The notes below the pieces were generated by a model. It was not told where the DNA came from. It saw only the letters and a list, made by a program, of their open reading frames with translations, and searched no databases. This document shows, in pieces, positions 33,741 to 42,346 of a stretch of DNA of 64,000 nucleotides. The DNA is from Mycobacterium scrofulaceum (GTDB taxonomy: Bacteria > Actinomycetota > Actinomycetes > Mycobacteriales > Mycobacteriaceae). The position numbers and the translations under genes are program-made. The stretch is from the NCBI RefSeq assembly GCF_001667885.1, contig NZ_LZJW01000060.1:96057-160056 (forward strand), given 5' to 3'. Numbering within the stretch: the first letter of the stretch is position 1; every line of letters begins with the position of its first letter.

Positions 33741-34994
33741 CTAGCCTCGCTTCGATCCGGGGGTGAAGGTGACCGGCAGCGTGCCGAGGCCGGTCATGCT
33801 CGGGTTGCCGAGGTATTGGTGGACCTTGTCGACGTCGACTTGGTAGTCGGGGATGCGGTCGAGGACGGCTCTCACCATGACCTCGGCCATCAGCCGCGCG
33901 AGGTGTGAGCCGATGCAGCGGTGCGGGCCGAGGCCGAAGGCGACGTGGCGGTTGGGGGCGCGGTCCAGGATGATCTCGTCGGGCTGTGGGAATTCTTTTT
34001 CGTCGTGGTTGGCGGAGAGCCAGCTGATGACGACTCTGTCATTCTTTCTCAGGCGTTGGCCGTTGATTTCGACGTCGTGAGTGACTGTGCGGCTGAGGGT
34101 TTGGTTGACCGAGAAGTAGCGCAGGAATTCGTCGGTCGCGGTGCGGTACAGCTCGGGGTTGTCGATGAGTTGTTGCCTCAGGGCCGGGTGGGTGCCCAGG
34201 TGGTGGAGCGTGAGCGCGGTTTGGGAAGTGGTGGTGTCGACGCCGCCGCCGATGAGGTTCCAGAGGATGTTGAGCAGCTGTTCGTCGGTGAGGCGGTGGC
34301 CGTCGAACTCGAACTGGATGAGGAAGCTGGTCAGGTCGTCTTCCGGCTTGGCTCGTCTGCCGGCCGCGTACTCGAGGACCTCTTCCATCATCTTCGGGAC
34401 TTTGCCGATGGCGTCGAGGTACTCCGGGCTGTCCTGCGGGACGGCCATGACGGAGTGGAAGAGATTGGCGTAGAGGTGCCAGTTGTCGAGGGGCAGGCCC
34501 ATCAGCTTCATGGTGAGGATGGCCGGGACCGGGCTGGCGTAGTCGAGGACCAGGTCCATCCGTCCGTCCTCGATTTTCTGGTCGAGGAACTCGTGCGCCT
34601 TCTGTTCCATGAACGGCTTGAGCCTTTGGACGGTGCCGGGGGAGAAGAACGGGGCCAGCGCGTGGCGTAAGGCTTGGTGGTAGGGGCCGTCGACCTCGCC
34701 GATGCCAAGGGCCGGCTGGCCTTCGGGGCGCGGTACGCCCATCTCGCCTTGGTAGTCGACGCCGTCTTGGGCGTTGGGCTCGTACTTGTGGGCGAAGGTG
34801 TCGCCGTCCCTGGCCGTGCGGCTGACCGTGTCGTAGCTGCTGAGGTACCAGAAGCCGCCGTAATTGGTGTTCCAAGCGACGGGGCATTTCTGTCTGAGCT
34901 CTTTGTTGATCGCCAGTTCGTTGAGGTTGAACTCGTCGGAGTGGTGGTCGAAGTCGACGATGGCGTCGTTGGCGACGTCGGGACGGGTTGTCAT
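33741..34994 (-). CDS. Cytochrome P450
   Basis: A 417-residue soluble bacterial P450. The I-helix oxygen motif is GGGVDTTT (249-256), the ExxR pair is E289/R292, and the heme ligand is Cys360 in FGLGPHRCIG. The ATG at 34994 follows GGAGG. It is first in the operon with the alpha/beta hydrolase and the tocopherol-cyclase-like protein, and divergent from a VOC-fold gene. No dedicated ferredoxin gene is adjacent. It is not CYP124 (see 54836), and the CYP family is not assigned. Confidence 0.92.
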   Translation of the reverse strand: MTTRPDVANDAIVDFDHHSDEFNLNELAINKELRQKCPVAWNTNYGGFWYLSSYDTVSRTARDGDTFAHKYEPNAQDGVDYQGEMGVPRPEGQPALGIGEVDGPYHQALRHALAPFFSPGTVQRLKPFMEQKAHEFLDQKIEDGRMDLVLDYASPVPAILTMKLMGLPLDNWHLYANLFHSVMAVPQDSPEYLDAIGKVPKMMEEVLEYAAGRRAKPEDDLTSFLIQFEFDGHRLTDEQLLNILWNLIGGGVDTTTSQTALTLHHLGTHPALRQQLIDNPELYRTATDEFLRYFSVNQTLSRTVTHDVEINGQRLRKNDRVVISWLSANHDEKEFPQPDEIILDRAPNRHVAFGLGPHRCIGSHLARLMAEVMVRAVLDRIPDYQVDVDKVHQYLGNPSMTGLGTLPVTFTPGSKRG

Positions 34995-35079
34995 CTGGTT
35001 GGTCCTCCACCCCTGCGGGGTTGGCTTTTTACACTATCTTTGCATTATTACGCTGGCGGGTCTGTCGAGAAAGGCCGCG

Positions 35080-35532
35080 ATGAGTAGTCACCGGACCACG
35101 TTCAACCATGTCGGATTCTGTGTCTCCGATCGTGAGCGGTCGCGGCGGTTCTACGAGAATGTGCTTGGGTTTCAGTTCTGGTGGGAGCTTGATCCGCCCG
35201 ACGGGCCGACGTCCAAGCTTGTCCAGCTTCCCGAGCCGCTCGGGGTGCATGCGACCTATCTGGTGCGCGACGGGTTCGTGCTTGAACTCATGGACTACTC
35301 GATGCGTCAGGTTCACACGGGGTCCGAACGCGTTATGGATCAGATTGGGCTGACGCATATTTCGTTTTCGGTGTCCGACCTTGCCGGCGCATTGGAGAAG
35401 GTCAAGGAGTTTGGTGGAGCTGTTGTAGACGCGACCGTGACCGAGGCGATGGCGATGATCCGCGATCCCGATGGGCAGCTGCTGGAGTTGCTTGCGGATG
35501 GGTGGTTGGCGGCGTTGCCGCCACGGCCTTAG
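35080..35532 (+). CDS. VOC (glyoxalase/bleomycin resistance) family protein
   Basis: A 150-residue vicinal-oxygen-chelate protein with two beta-alpha-beta3 modules: FNHVGFCVSDRERSRRFYEN begins the first and LTHISFSVSDLAGALEKVKE the second; the metal ligands would be the His in NHVGF, the His in LTHISF, and the Glu in LLELL. ATG 35080 follows GAGAAAGG. It is divergent from the P450 operon across 85 bases and may belong to the same pathway. Confidence 0.83.
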   Translation: MSSHRTTFNHVGFCVSDRERSRRFYENVLGFQFWWELDPPDGPTSKLVQLPEPLGVHATYLVRDGFVLELMDYSMRQVHTGSERVMDQIGLTHISFSVSDLAGALEKVKEFGGAVVDATVTEAMAMIRDPDGQLLELLADGWLAALPPRP

Positions 35533-35776
35533 TGGCGATTGGAATCGAATCCGCGAATTCAGCTGGGAAGCGGCTGGGGTCGTCTAACAATGTATCTTGA
35601 AGTGCCTAGAAAGCAGCGCCACCTGTGTCTTTCGGCCGACCGCGTCCCATCTTGTTCGACGCATTCTGAGCATGACTCGCAACATCGACGCGACGACCGC
35701 GAACGGAATTGGCGCCTGGTCAACATGCGGCGCGTAATTGCGCACATCAACGACAAGGTCGCCTACGATCCTGCAT

Positions 35777-36472
35777 GTGCTCGTGCCTGGAGAAGTGATC
35801 TCTTACCGCGATATGTGCCAAGAAGAGGACGCCAGCCTGCAGCAGGGCATGAACTTTGGCTCCGGGGGTCGACCCAGCATCATTTTGATGAGCCGCCGGC
35901 CTGGCGCGCCATATGACGATCGCATTGAAGAAGACGGCCGTGTGCTCATCTACGAGGGCCACAACATACCGAAAAAGCAGGGTGGGCCTGACCCGAAGAC
36001 GGTCGACCAGCCTGAGCGCACCCCGGGCGGAAGGCTGACTCAAAATGGCCAGTTCCTCCAGGCTGCGACTCAACACCGGGAGCTAGGAAACGAGCCCGAA
36101 CGGGTGCGAGTATACGAAAAAATGCGAACCGGCATTTGGACCTTCAATGGTACGTTCCAGCTGATTGATGCCTGGCGCGAAGAATCTAATGGGCGGTTGG
36201 TGTTCAAGTTCCGCCTTGAGGTCGACGCCGATGCGACGCCGGTCGTCGACTCAAGGGAGCCACGGCTGGAGCAGAACCGGCTTATCCCGAGTGACGTGAA
36301 GCTCACCGTGTGGAAGCGCGACCAAGGTAGGTGTGTTGAGTGCAGAAGCACCGACAACTTGCACTTCGACCACATCATCCCGTACTCACGCGGCGGTTCG
36401 TCGCTTGTTGCGGAGAATATTCAGCTGCTGTGCGCGCGCCACAACCTCGCAAAGCACGACAAGATCCAGTGA
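35777..36472 (+). CDS. HNH endonuclease with SRA-like N-terminal domain
   Basis: A protein of about 231 residues. The first 155 (GEVISYRDMCQEED, IILMSRRPGAPYDDRIEEDG, VLIYEGHNIP, GRLTQNGQF, VRVYEKMRTGIW) follow the pattern of SRA/YDG-like domains that read modified bases. The C-terminal 60 are an HNH nuclease: CVECRSTDNLHFDHIIPYSRGG, ENIQLLC and HN. Together they suggest a modification-dependent (type IV) restriction enzyme. Start uncertain: TTG 35738, GTG 35777 or GTG 35783, none with a ribosome site. GC content is low for the window. Confidence 0.78.
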   Translation: MLVPGEVISYRDMCQEEDASLQQGMNFGSGGRPSIILMSRRPGAPYDDRIEEDGRVLIYEGHNIPKKQGGPDPKTVDQPERTPGGRLTQNGQFLQAATQHRELGNEPERVRVYEKMRTGIWTFNGTFQLIDAWREESNGRLVFKFRLEVDADATPVVDSREPRLEQNRLIPSDVKLTVWKRDQGRCVECRSTDNLHFDHIIPYSRGGSSLVAENIQLLCARHNLAKHDKIQ

Positions 36473-36689
36473 CCTGACCAAGCACCGGACGTCTAGCCGC
36501 TCGATCGTGGATGACCTACAGTCCACCTCAAGGCTTTTGGACTCGTCGTGCGAGTCTCTTATCGTCGCGAAACGCAACCGATAGGTGCACGACAATGACC
36601 TACGTCTGCCGACGATACTCTGACCACCAAGGAGGTCGGCGAGCGTCCGGGTCTCTTCAGACTAGCAACCTCAAGTCCATGGGGCATCG

Positions 36690-37649
36690 ATGAGTGGAAC
36701 GAGCAAGATCGACCTCGCGGTGACCGGTCTGCACGCCGTCGGGCGCGGCGTGGATCGCCCGGAACATGTTGCGGTGGCCGGTGACGGTCGGATATTCGCC
36801 TCCGACAAGGCTTCAGCTGTCGCAGAGCTGATAGATGAGCACGCCGTTCGCCACATCGGCCAGGCGGGCGGAGAGCCGAACGGGATCGCGCTCGATCGCG
36901 AGGGCCACTTTTTGATCGCCAATTGGGGCCTCGGCGTGCTGCAGGATCTCGACCCGGTGACCGGCGCGATCACCGCGATATTTAGTGGGCAACTCGACAA
37001 ACGGCCGCTGCGATGGCTGAACTTCGTTCTAGTGGATTCCGTTGGGGCGCTGTGGTGCTCGGTGAGCACGATGGCGGACGACCTGATGGATACCATTGCT
37101 CGCGGCACCGCTGACGGGTTCATCTATCGCGTCGCACCGGATCGCCAATCGGCGCAAGTGGTCGCCGATGGCGTGCACTTCCCGAACTGCATGGCGCTGG
37201 ACCGCGATGAGGACTATCTGTATGGGGTCCGCACGCTCACCGCCGACGTGGTGCGGTTCCCGATCGCAGCCGACACACTCGGTCCCCAAGAGCAATACGG
37301 CCCGTCGCTGGGGGACCGGCGACCCGATGAGTATGGCCCCGACGCCGGCCGCCTACTGGCCGACCTGGAGGTTGGCCGCCGGTGGGGGATGGCCGACGGG
37401 TGCGCGTTCGACGCCGAAGGAAACCTTTGGGTCACACTGGTTCTCGCCAATAGGATCGTGGCGATCCGACCGGACGGCAGCGCGACAACCGTGGTCGAAG
37501 ACCCGGACGGCGCGCTACTACAAAGCCCGACCAGCATCGCCTGGGGCGGGCAGGACATGCGCGACATCTACATAGGCTCGATCACGACCCCGTACGTGCT
37601 GAAGGGGAGGAGCTCGGTGCCTGGCCTGCCGCTTATCCACCAGCGCTAG
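36690..37649 (+). CDS. SMP-30/gluconolactonase-like beta-propeller protein
   Basis: A 319-residue six-bladed propeller protein of the SMP-30/LRE family. Blade repeats are visible as GEPNGIALDREGHFLIANWG, FPNCMALDRDEDYLYG and ADGCAFDAEGNLWVT; metal ligands of the family (Glu in RPEHVAV, Asn in FPNCMA, Asp in ADGCAFD) are plausible. Such enzymes hydrolyse lactones. It is convergent with the SDR gene, overlapping by 4 bases. Confidence 0.83.
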   Translation: MSGTSKIDLAVTGLHAVGRGVDRPEHVAVAGDGRIFASDKASAVAELIDEHAVRHIGQAGGEPNGIALDREGHFLIANWGLGVLQDLDPVTGAITAIFSGQLDKRPLRWLNFVLVDSVGALWCSVSTMADDLMDTIARGTADGFIYRVAPDRQSAQVVADGVHFPNCMALDRDEDYLYGVRTLTADVVRFPIAADTLGPQEQYGPSLGDRRPDEYGPDAGRLLADLEVGRRWGMADGCAFDAEGNLWVTLVLANRIVAIRPDGSATTVVEDPDGALLQSPTSIAWGGQDMRDIYIGSITTPYVLKGRSSVPGLPLIHQR

Positions 37650-38491
37650 CCCGACGGCCCGGGCCGCATGAAGTCCGGCGACGCAGTCTCCGGGTCAGAA
37701 GGGATCATCGACTCGCCCAGCCCCCACAGCTGCCGGATGGTGGCACCGCCGTCGACGACGAGGGTCTGGCCGGTGATGCGCGCGGCCAGCTCGGAGGATA
37801 GGAACAGCGCGGCGTTGGCGATGTCGTGCGCGCGGGGCGCCGCCAGCGGGTTGATGCCGTTGACGTTGTACTCGCCGGGCGGCTGGTCCTCGTTGCCCGA
37901 GCCGACATTGCCCGGTGCGACGGCATTGGCGCGAATGCCGTAGCGCCCCAACTCGTCAGCGAAGGTCTTCACGAGCGAGATGACGCCAGCCTTGGCGGCG
38001 CCGTAGGCGGCGTGGTAGGTCGCCGAGGCGATGCCGTCGACCGACGCGATCGCGACCAGCGATCCACCGCTGCCCTGCGCGATCATGTACCTGGCCGCGG
38101 CCTGAAACAGGTAGAACACCTGGGTCAGGTTGTATTGAATTGCCGTATCCCACAATTGGGGGGTGAAGTCCTCGACCTTCGACCACGTCGCACCGCCGAT
38201 GATGTCGACGCACACGTCGATACCACCCAGCGCCGCCTCGACGTCGTCGATCGCCCGGCCGACCTGCTCGGGTTCGGTCATGTCGGCGACGATCGGGATA
38301 GCGGTACCGCCCCGGCTTACAATCTCGCCGGCAACTTGCTCGGCGCGCTGTTCGTCGATGTCGATGCAGGCCACCGAGGCGCCCGCCTCGGCAAGAACCA
38401 ACGAGGTGAACCAGCCGTGACCCGCGCGCTCGGGGATGTAGCCCGCGCCCGACACCACCGCACGCTTGCCCGAGAGCCCTAAATCGATCAC
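37646..38491 (-). CDS. Short-chain dehydrogenase/reductase
   Basis: An SDR of 281 residues. The cofactor loop is modified: SGAGYIPERAGHGW instead of the usual TGxxxGxG, while the catalytic part is classical (IASVDGIASATYHAAYGAAKAG) and the C-terminus has GQTLVVDGG. The acidic residue after strand 2 (CIDIDEQRAE) favours NAD. GTG start at 38491 with AAGGAGG upstream. It converges on the SMP-30-like gene; both could serve the same sugar or lactone pathway. Confidence 0.83.
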   Translation of the reverse strand: MIDLGLSGKRAVVSGAGYIPERAGHGWFTSLVLAEAGASVACIDIDEQRAEQVAGEIVSRGGTAIPIVADMTEPEQVGRAIDDVEAALGGIDVCVDIIGGATWSKVEDFTPQLWDTAIQYNLTQVFYLFQAAARYMIAQGSGGSLVAIASVDGIASATYHAAYGAAKAGVISLVKTFADELGRYGIRANAVAPGNVGSGNEDQPPGEYNVNGINPLAAPRAHDIANAALFLSSELAARITGQTLVVDGGATIRQLWGLGESMIPSDPETASPDFMRPGPSG

Positions 38492-38584
38492 GCCGACCTC
38501 CTTCGCGGGCCAAGCGCCGGCGAGCGCCGACGGCCGTACTGGTGGAGTATCGAGGCGGCCTCGACCTCAGTCAACGACGGCTGC

Positions 38585-39847
38585 TCAGCACGCCGGCTGG
38601 TGTTCCTCAAGATCCGAGCTGCCGGCCTCAGAGCCGTCATCACCACGCCCCCGGAACGGGCCGACGACCTGCCCGCCCAGGTAGACGACTCCGCGGCCGA
38701 CGGCCACGAACGCCCGGCCGGTCACGCCTCCGACGGCCCCCAGCGTGGCTAAGGCGGCATCCAAGACGCTGGGAATGTGGAAGTCCTCCCAGGTCTCCAC
38801 CTGGTGCTGGCGGGCCTTCGCGAAGCGGTCGAGCTCGTCGCGCAGGGCGACGCCCTGCTTGGCCAGCTCGCGCACCGCCCAGAACCGGAAGCCGTCAACC
38901 GCCTTGGACTGCCCGAACCGGTCGAGGACTTCCTTGGCACTCCGGTAGATGTCGAGGTCCTCGCGTAGGTGATGCTCGACGAGCCCGCGCGCCTCGTCGA
39001 TCGCCCGCAGCAGCTGATCGGGCTCCTTGGTCTCGATCCGCGCGAGGTTCAGCCGCTGCCATTTGTGCAGCGCCTCCTCGGCGATCACCAGCAGGCTCAG
39101 GGTGTCGCCAAGCCGGTTGTCGCCGATCGCGTTTCGCAGCTTCGCGGCGCGCTGCTGCACGGGCAGGCCGTGATCGAAGGATGCCAAGACGCGGCTCACG
39201 TGATTGCGCAATTGCGAGACGGCGACGTTGAGCGCCGGCCCCAACGCGGCCACCGAATCCCAGTACGCGTCGGGCAGCGACCCGTACTTCTCCAGCGAGT
39301 CCACCATCCGCGAGACCGTCAGGCTGTTGCCCAGGACGTCGCCGGCGCGCTGCGCCCGGGCGACCTCGAGCACCGCCTCGACCTTGTCCTCCACCCGCCG
39401 GACGGCGTCCTCGACCTCGGCGACCGCGGACTTCAGCGCCATCTGCACGGCCAGCATCTGCGCCGAGAGCATCACCTCGGGGCCGAGCAGTTCCGGCCGC
39501 CATTGCGCCAGGAGCTCGCCGGCGTCGACGCCCGTCGTCAGCCGGAAGAAGCCGTCGGCGACGGGAACCAGGTTGCCTTCCTTCAGCGCGTCCACGGTGT
39601 CGTGGTGCAGCTGCACGTACTTGCCGGAGTCGGCCAGCAGTGAGGCCAGCCCGGCGATCGCCGCGTTCGCCAGCGAAGCGCTGTCGATGCCGGCGACCCG
39701 CAAGCCATGCCCGGCCGTCGCCCGCAGCCGGGCCAGATAGGACTCGACGGCGGCGGGGTCACCGCCCAGTAGCAGCGACTCGTCCTGCAACGACACCACG
39801 ACCTCGTCGGCATCGATCGCCGCCGACCGCTCGGACACCTCGGTCAC
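38585..39847 (-). CDS. Conserved helical protein, function unknown
   Basis: About 420 residues from GTG 39847 (frame open to 40021; ATG 39922 is an alternative). The N-terminal 150 residues are mixed alpha/beta (VVVSLQDESLLLGGDPAAVE). The middle is long and helical with heptad-like spacing (AVAEVEDAVRRVEDKVEAVLEV). Near the C-terminus a Gly/Val-rich hydrophobic stretch (LGAVGGVTGRAFVAVGRGVV) could insert into a membrane. It ends in a Cys. I do not recognise the family and no neighbour explains it. Confidence 0.7.
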   Translation of the reverse strand: MTEVSERSAAIDADEVVVSLQDESLLLGGDPAAVESYLARLRATAGHGLRVAGIDSASLANAAIAGLASLLADSGKYVQLHHDTVDALKEGNLVPVADGFFRLTTGVDAGELLAQWRPELLGPEVMLSAQMLAVQMALKSAVAEVEDAVRRVEDKVEAVLEVARAQRAGDVLGNSLTVSRMVDSLEKYGSLPDAYWDSVAALGPALNVAVSQLRNHVSRVLASFDHGLPVQQRAAKLRNAIGDNRLGDTLSLLVIAEEALHKWQRLNLARIETKEPDQLLRAIDEARGLVEHHLREDLDIYRSAKEVLDRFGQSKAVDGFRFWAVRELAKQGVALRDELDRFAKARQHQVETWEDFHIPSVLDAALATLGAVGGVTGRAFVAVGRGVVYLGGQVVGPFRGRGDDGSEAGSSDLEEHQPAC

Positions 39848-40038
39848 GGCACCCCCTGATCCTTCGGCCGAGCAAAGCGGCCAAGAGTTAACAGGAATTT
39901 CTCGGCTAGCAAACCCGGACATTACACGCATGCCATAGCCGGACTCACGGGTTCGCCGCGTGTTCGGGAGGAATTCACCGGGACGGGGGCGGGCGCGATG
40001 GCGCACCGCGGCCGCGCCCACCCGTAACCTTGCAGCTT

Positions 40039-40596
40039 GTGACCACGCGCAAGCCCCCGCGCCTGACAGTCGAGGACTGGCTGCAGGCCGGCTACACCCT
40101 GCTCGCCGAGCAGGGGGTGCGCGCCCTGAAGATCGAGCGCCTCTGCGAGCAGGCGGGCGTCACCCGCGGCAGCTTCTACTGGCACTTCGCCGACATGGAC
40201 AGCTACCGGGCCGCGCTGGTCGAATCGTGGAACACCTTCCTTGACAAGGACCGGCGGTCGCTGGCCGAACTCGACGCGCTGCCCCCGCGAGAACGCCTGT
40301 CCGCCATGATGACCGCGCTGACCAGCCCCGGCCATTGGACGCTGGAACGCGCGATGCGCGAATGGGCCCGCACCGACCCGGTCGCCGCCGCCAACATCCG
40401 CGCGGCCGACCGGCGCCTGCTGCGCTCCGTCGCCAAGGCGTACAGCGACTACGGCTTCAGCGCCGAGGACGCCAAGCTGCGCGCCCAGCTGACCTTCGCC
40501 GCCGGCATCGGGCTGTTGCATCTGGCCGGCTCGGCACAGCAGGCGCAGCAGGCCGCGCAGCGCGAAGGCTTCCTCGAGCTGATGCTCAAGGACTAG
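40039..40596 (+). CDS. TetR family transcriptional regulator
   Basis: A 185-residue TetR protein; helix-turn-helix at about residues 8-55 (KIERLCEQAGVTRGSFYWHFADMDSY). GTG 40039 gives a natural TTRKPPRLT start; TTG 40030 is possible. It converges on the acyl-CoA-dehydrogenase-like gene with a 4-base overlap. A palindrome at the promoter of that gene (41771-41793) is a candidate binding site. Confidence 0.85.
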   Translation: MTTRKPPRLTVEDWLQAGYTLLAEQGVRALKIERLCEQAGVTRGSFYWHFADMDSYRAALVESWNTFLDKDRRSLAELDALPPRERLSAMMTALTSPGHWTLERAMREWARTDPVAAANIRAADRRLLRSVAKAYSDYGFSAEDAKLRAQLTFAAGIGLLHLAGSAQQAQQAAQREGFLELMLKD

Positions 40597-41762
40597 ACCA
40601 TCGCGATCGGGGAGATCTTGGCGCCAATCGCCAACGCCCCGGCCAACTCTCGGCTCACGTCGTAGTCGAACACCACGTGCCCGGCTGCGATGTCCACGTC
40701 GCGCTTGAAGCGCTGCAAAGGATTCGACAGGAACTGCGCGCTGGCCCCGGAGGCGTCCAACAGGTCGGCGATGACGGCCCGGCTCTCGTGCACGGTGTGG
40801 GCGGCGGCCAGCCTGGCCTCGGCCCGCACCGAGCGGCCCACCCGCTCGCCGGCACTCACCATCCGGTCGATGCCGCCGGCCGTCTCGTCGACCAGCGCCC
40901 GCAAGGCCCGCAACCGCACCCGCGCGCTCGCCAGCCGGATCTGGGCGGCCGGCTGATCCCTCTGCGCCACACCGCTGTACGCCAGCACGCGCTCGCCCAG
41001 GCGCTCGGCGAACAGCTCGGTCACCCGTTCGGCGGCGCCGAGCACCGGCATCGAGGCGACCAGCGCCAGCGCGGGCACCATCGGCCACCGGTACGTCGGC
41101 GCGTCATGGGCCCGCGCACCCGGCGCCGTCCCGCCATAGATGTCGGCCACCGCGACCATGCGGTGCTCGGGCACGAACACGTCGGTGACGATGACGTCGT
41201 GGGAGCCGGTGCCCCGCATGCCGGCGGTGTGCCAGGTGTCGGCGACCTCGACCTGCTCGGCGGGCACCAGCACGAGCGCCGGATCGATCCGGTCGGGCCG
41301 TTCGACGAGCGCCCCGACCATCACCCAGTCCGCGTCCATCGCCCCGGTGGCCCACGACCATCGGCCCGCCAGGCGCACCCCGCCGTCGGCCGGGGTGGCT
41401 CGGCCGGTGGGGGCCAGGGGAGCGGGCGCCAGCACCGGACCCGAGGCGAACACCTCCTCCTGGGCCCGCATGTCGAACAGCGACAGCAGCCAGTTGTGCA
41501 GGGCGTAGAAGCCCAGCGTCCAGGCGCTGGACGCGCACCCGTGCCCCATCCGCCGAATCGGTTGCAGCAGTTCGGGAAACGGCGTTTCGAGGCCACCGAA
41601 CCGGGCCGGCAGCAAGAGCCGGAACAGGTCCGTCTGCCGGAACTCGCTGACCGTCGCGGCGGGCAGCCGGCGCAACCGCTCGGCCTCGTCGGCGCGCTCG
41701 GCCAGCCGGGCGACGAAGTCGTCGGTGATGCCGTACGTCGGGTGAGCGTCGACCGCGGGCAT
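40593..41762 (-). CDS. Acyl-CoA dehydrogenase-fold flavoprotein (monooxygenase-like)
   Basis: A 389-residue protein of the acyl-CoA dehydrogenase superfamily, closer to flavin-dependent hydroxylases (HsaA/DszC type). Features: LLLPARFGGLETPFPEL, GRWSWATGAMDADWVMVG in the flavin-binding middle domain, and a four-helix C-terminal domain (GRSVRAEARLAAAHTVHES, DASGASAQFLSNPLQRFKRD). The usual dehydrogenase catalytic Glu is not obvious. It would need a separate flavin reductase, none of which is adjacent. It is probably regulated by the convergent TetR. Confidence 0.8.
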   Translation of the reverse strand: MPAVDAHPTYGITDDFVARLAERADEAERLRRLPAATVSEFRQTDLFRLLLPARFGGLETPFPELLQPIRRMGHGCASSAWTLGFYALHNWLLSLFDMRAQEEVFASGPVLAPAPLAPTGRATPADGGVRLAGRWSWATGAMDADWVMVGALVERPDRIDPALVLVPAEQVEVADTWHTAGMRGTGSHDVIVTDVFVPEHRMVAVADIYGGTAPGARAHDAPTYRWPMVPALALVASMPVLGAAERVTELFAERLGERVLAYSGVAQRDQPAAQIRLASARVRLRALRALVDETAGGIDRMVSAGERVGRSVRAEARLAAAHTVHESRAVIADLLDASGASAQFLSNPLQRFKRDVDIAAGHVVFDYDVSRELAGALAIGAKISPIAMV

Positions 41763-41770
41763 GGCGCCGA

Positions 41771-41793
41771 CCGTACCATACTAATTAGTACGG
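41771..41793. promoter_or_regulatory. Operator-like palindrome upstream of the flavoprotein gene
   Basis: TACTAATTAGTA at 41779-41790 is a perfect 12-base palindrome, with CCGTAC (41771-41776) and GTACGG (41788-41793) as flanking inverted arms. It begins 9 bases upstream of the flavoprotein start codon, the right place for a repressor. Confidence 0.65.
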
Positions 41794-41822
41794 TCACGGA
41801 AGCCGTTCACGCGGAACGGCTC

Positions 41823-42239
41823 TCAGCCCAGCTCGTAGGAATCCCGCGACACGCGGAAGTAGTGCCCGGTGCTGCTGTCGGTGCATGTCATGCCCGACGG
41901 CTCGCTGTCGCAGGTCAGCGTTCCCGCGGAACTCGTTTGCCCGTAGTCGAGGGTCGGCTCGCCGGCGACGCGCAGCGTGTCGCCGTGGCAGTGGATGGCG
42001 GCCGGCTGACCCTGGTCGAGGACGAAGCGGTTGCCCCAGGCGAGCTGCTTGCCGCACTCCGGAGGCGGCGGCGGCTGGTAATCGAAGTCGCTGATGTCGC
42101 AGGCGACACCGGAACTGTCCAGCACGCAGTAAATGTTCCCGGACGGGGATTGGAAGTTCTGGGTGGTGTCCGCGCGTGCCATCCCCGGCACCGCGGTGGC
42201 CGCCGCGACCGCCGCGGCGGCGGCAGCGAGGGTCCTCAT
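41823..42239 (-). CDS. Small secreted protein (DUF6636-like), paralogue 1
   Basis: A 138-residue exported protein with an Ala-rich signal peptide (cleavage near ARA-DT). The mature part begins TQNFQSPSGNIYCVLDSSGV, holds six Cys, and ends GHYFRVSRDSYELG. It is about 40% similar by eye to the divergent gene at 42347, with the same order of QSPSGxxxC, C, TLTC and CTDxxTGHxF elements. Mycobacterial relatives are secreted proteins of unknown role. Confidence 0.8.
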   Translation of the reverse strand: MRTLAAAAAAVAAATAVPGMARADTTQNFQSPSGNIYCVLDSSGVACDISDFDYQPPPPPECGKQLAWGNRFVLDQGQPAAIHCHGDTLRVAGEPTLDYGQTSSAGTLTCDSEPSGMTCTDSSTGHYFRVSRDSYELG

Positions 42240-42346
42240 CATTTGCTGAGCATAAGAGCAGACGCCGACAACCGGGGCCGGTAAGTGTGAAATGGGTTTG
42301 CGATACCGCCTTCACCCGGGCGCCCAAGAGGACTACAACTTGCATC

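Noticed and set aside
35539..35916. 125-codon frame ahead of and overlapping the HNH gene
   Set aside because: No motif and mostly overlaps the conserved N-terminal domain of the HNH protein in another frame. A decayed upstream fragment is possible but cannot be shown.
36386..36595. Minus-strand 69-codon frame after the HNH gene
   Set aside because: Antisense to the conserved HNH region for a third of its length and without a ribosome site or recognisable features.
30510..36690. CRISPR-Cas or a full restriction-modification system
   Set aside because: A Cas4-like nuclease and an HNH nuclease are present, but there are no repeats with spacers, no cas effector or integrase, and no DNA methyltransferase.
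40335..42284. 649-codon plus-strand frame
   Set aside because: It overlaps a TetR gene, a flavoprotein gene and a secreted protein gene; no signal, domain or ribosome site supports it.
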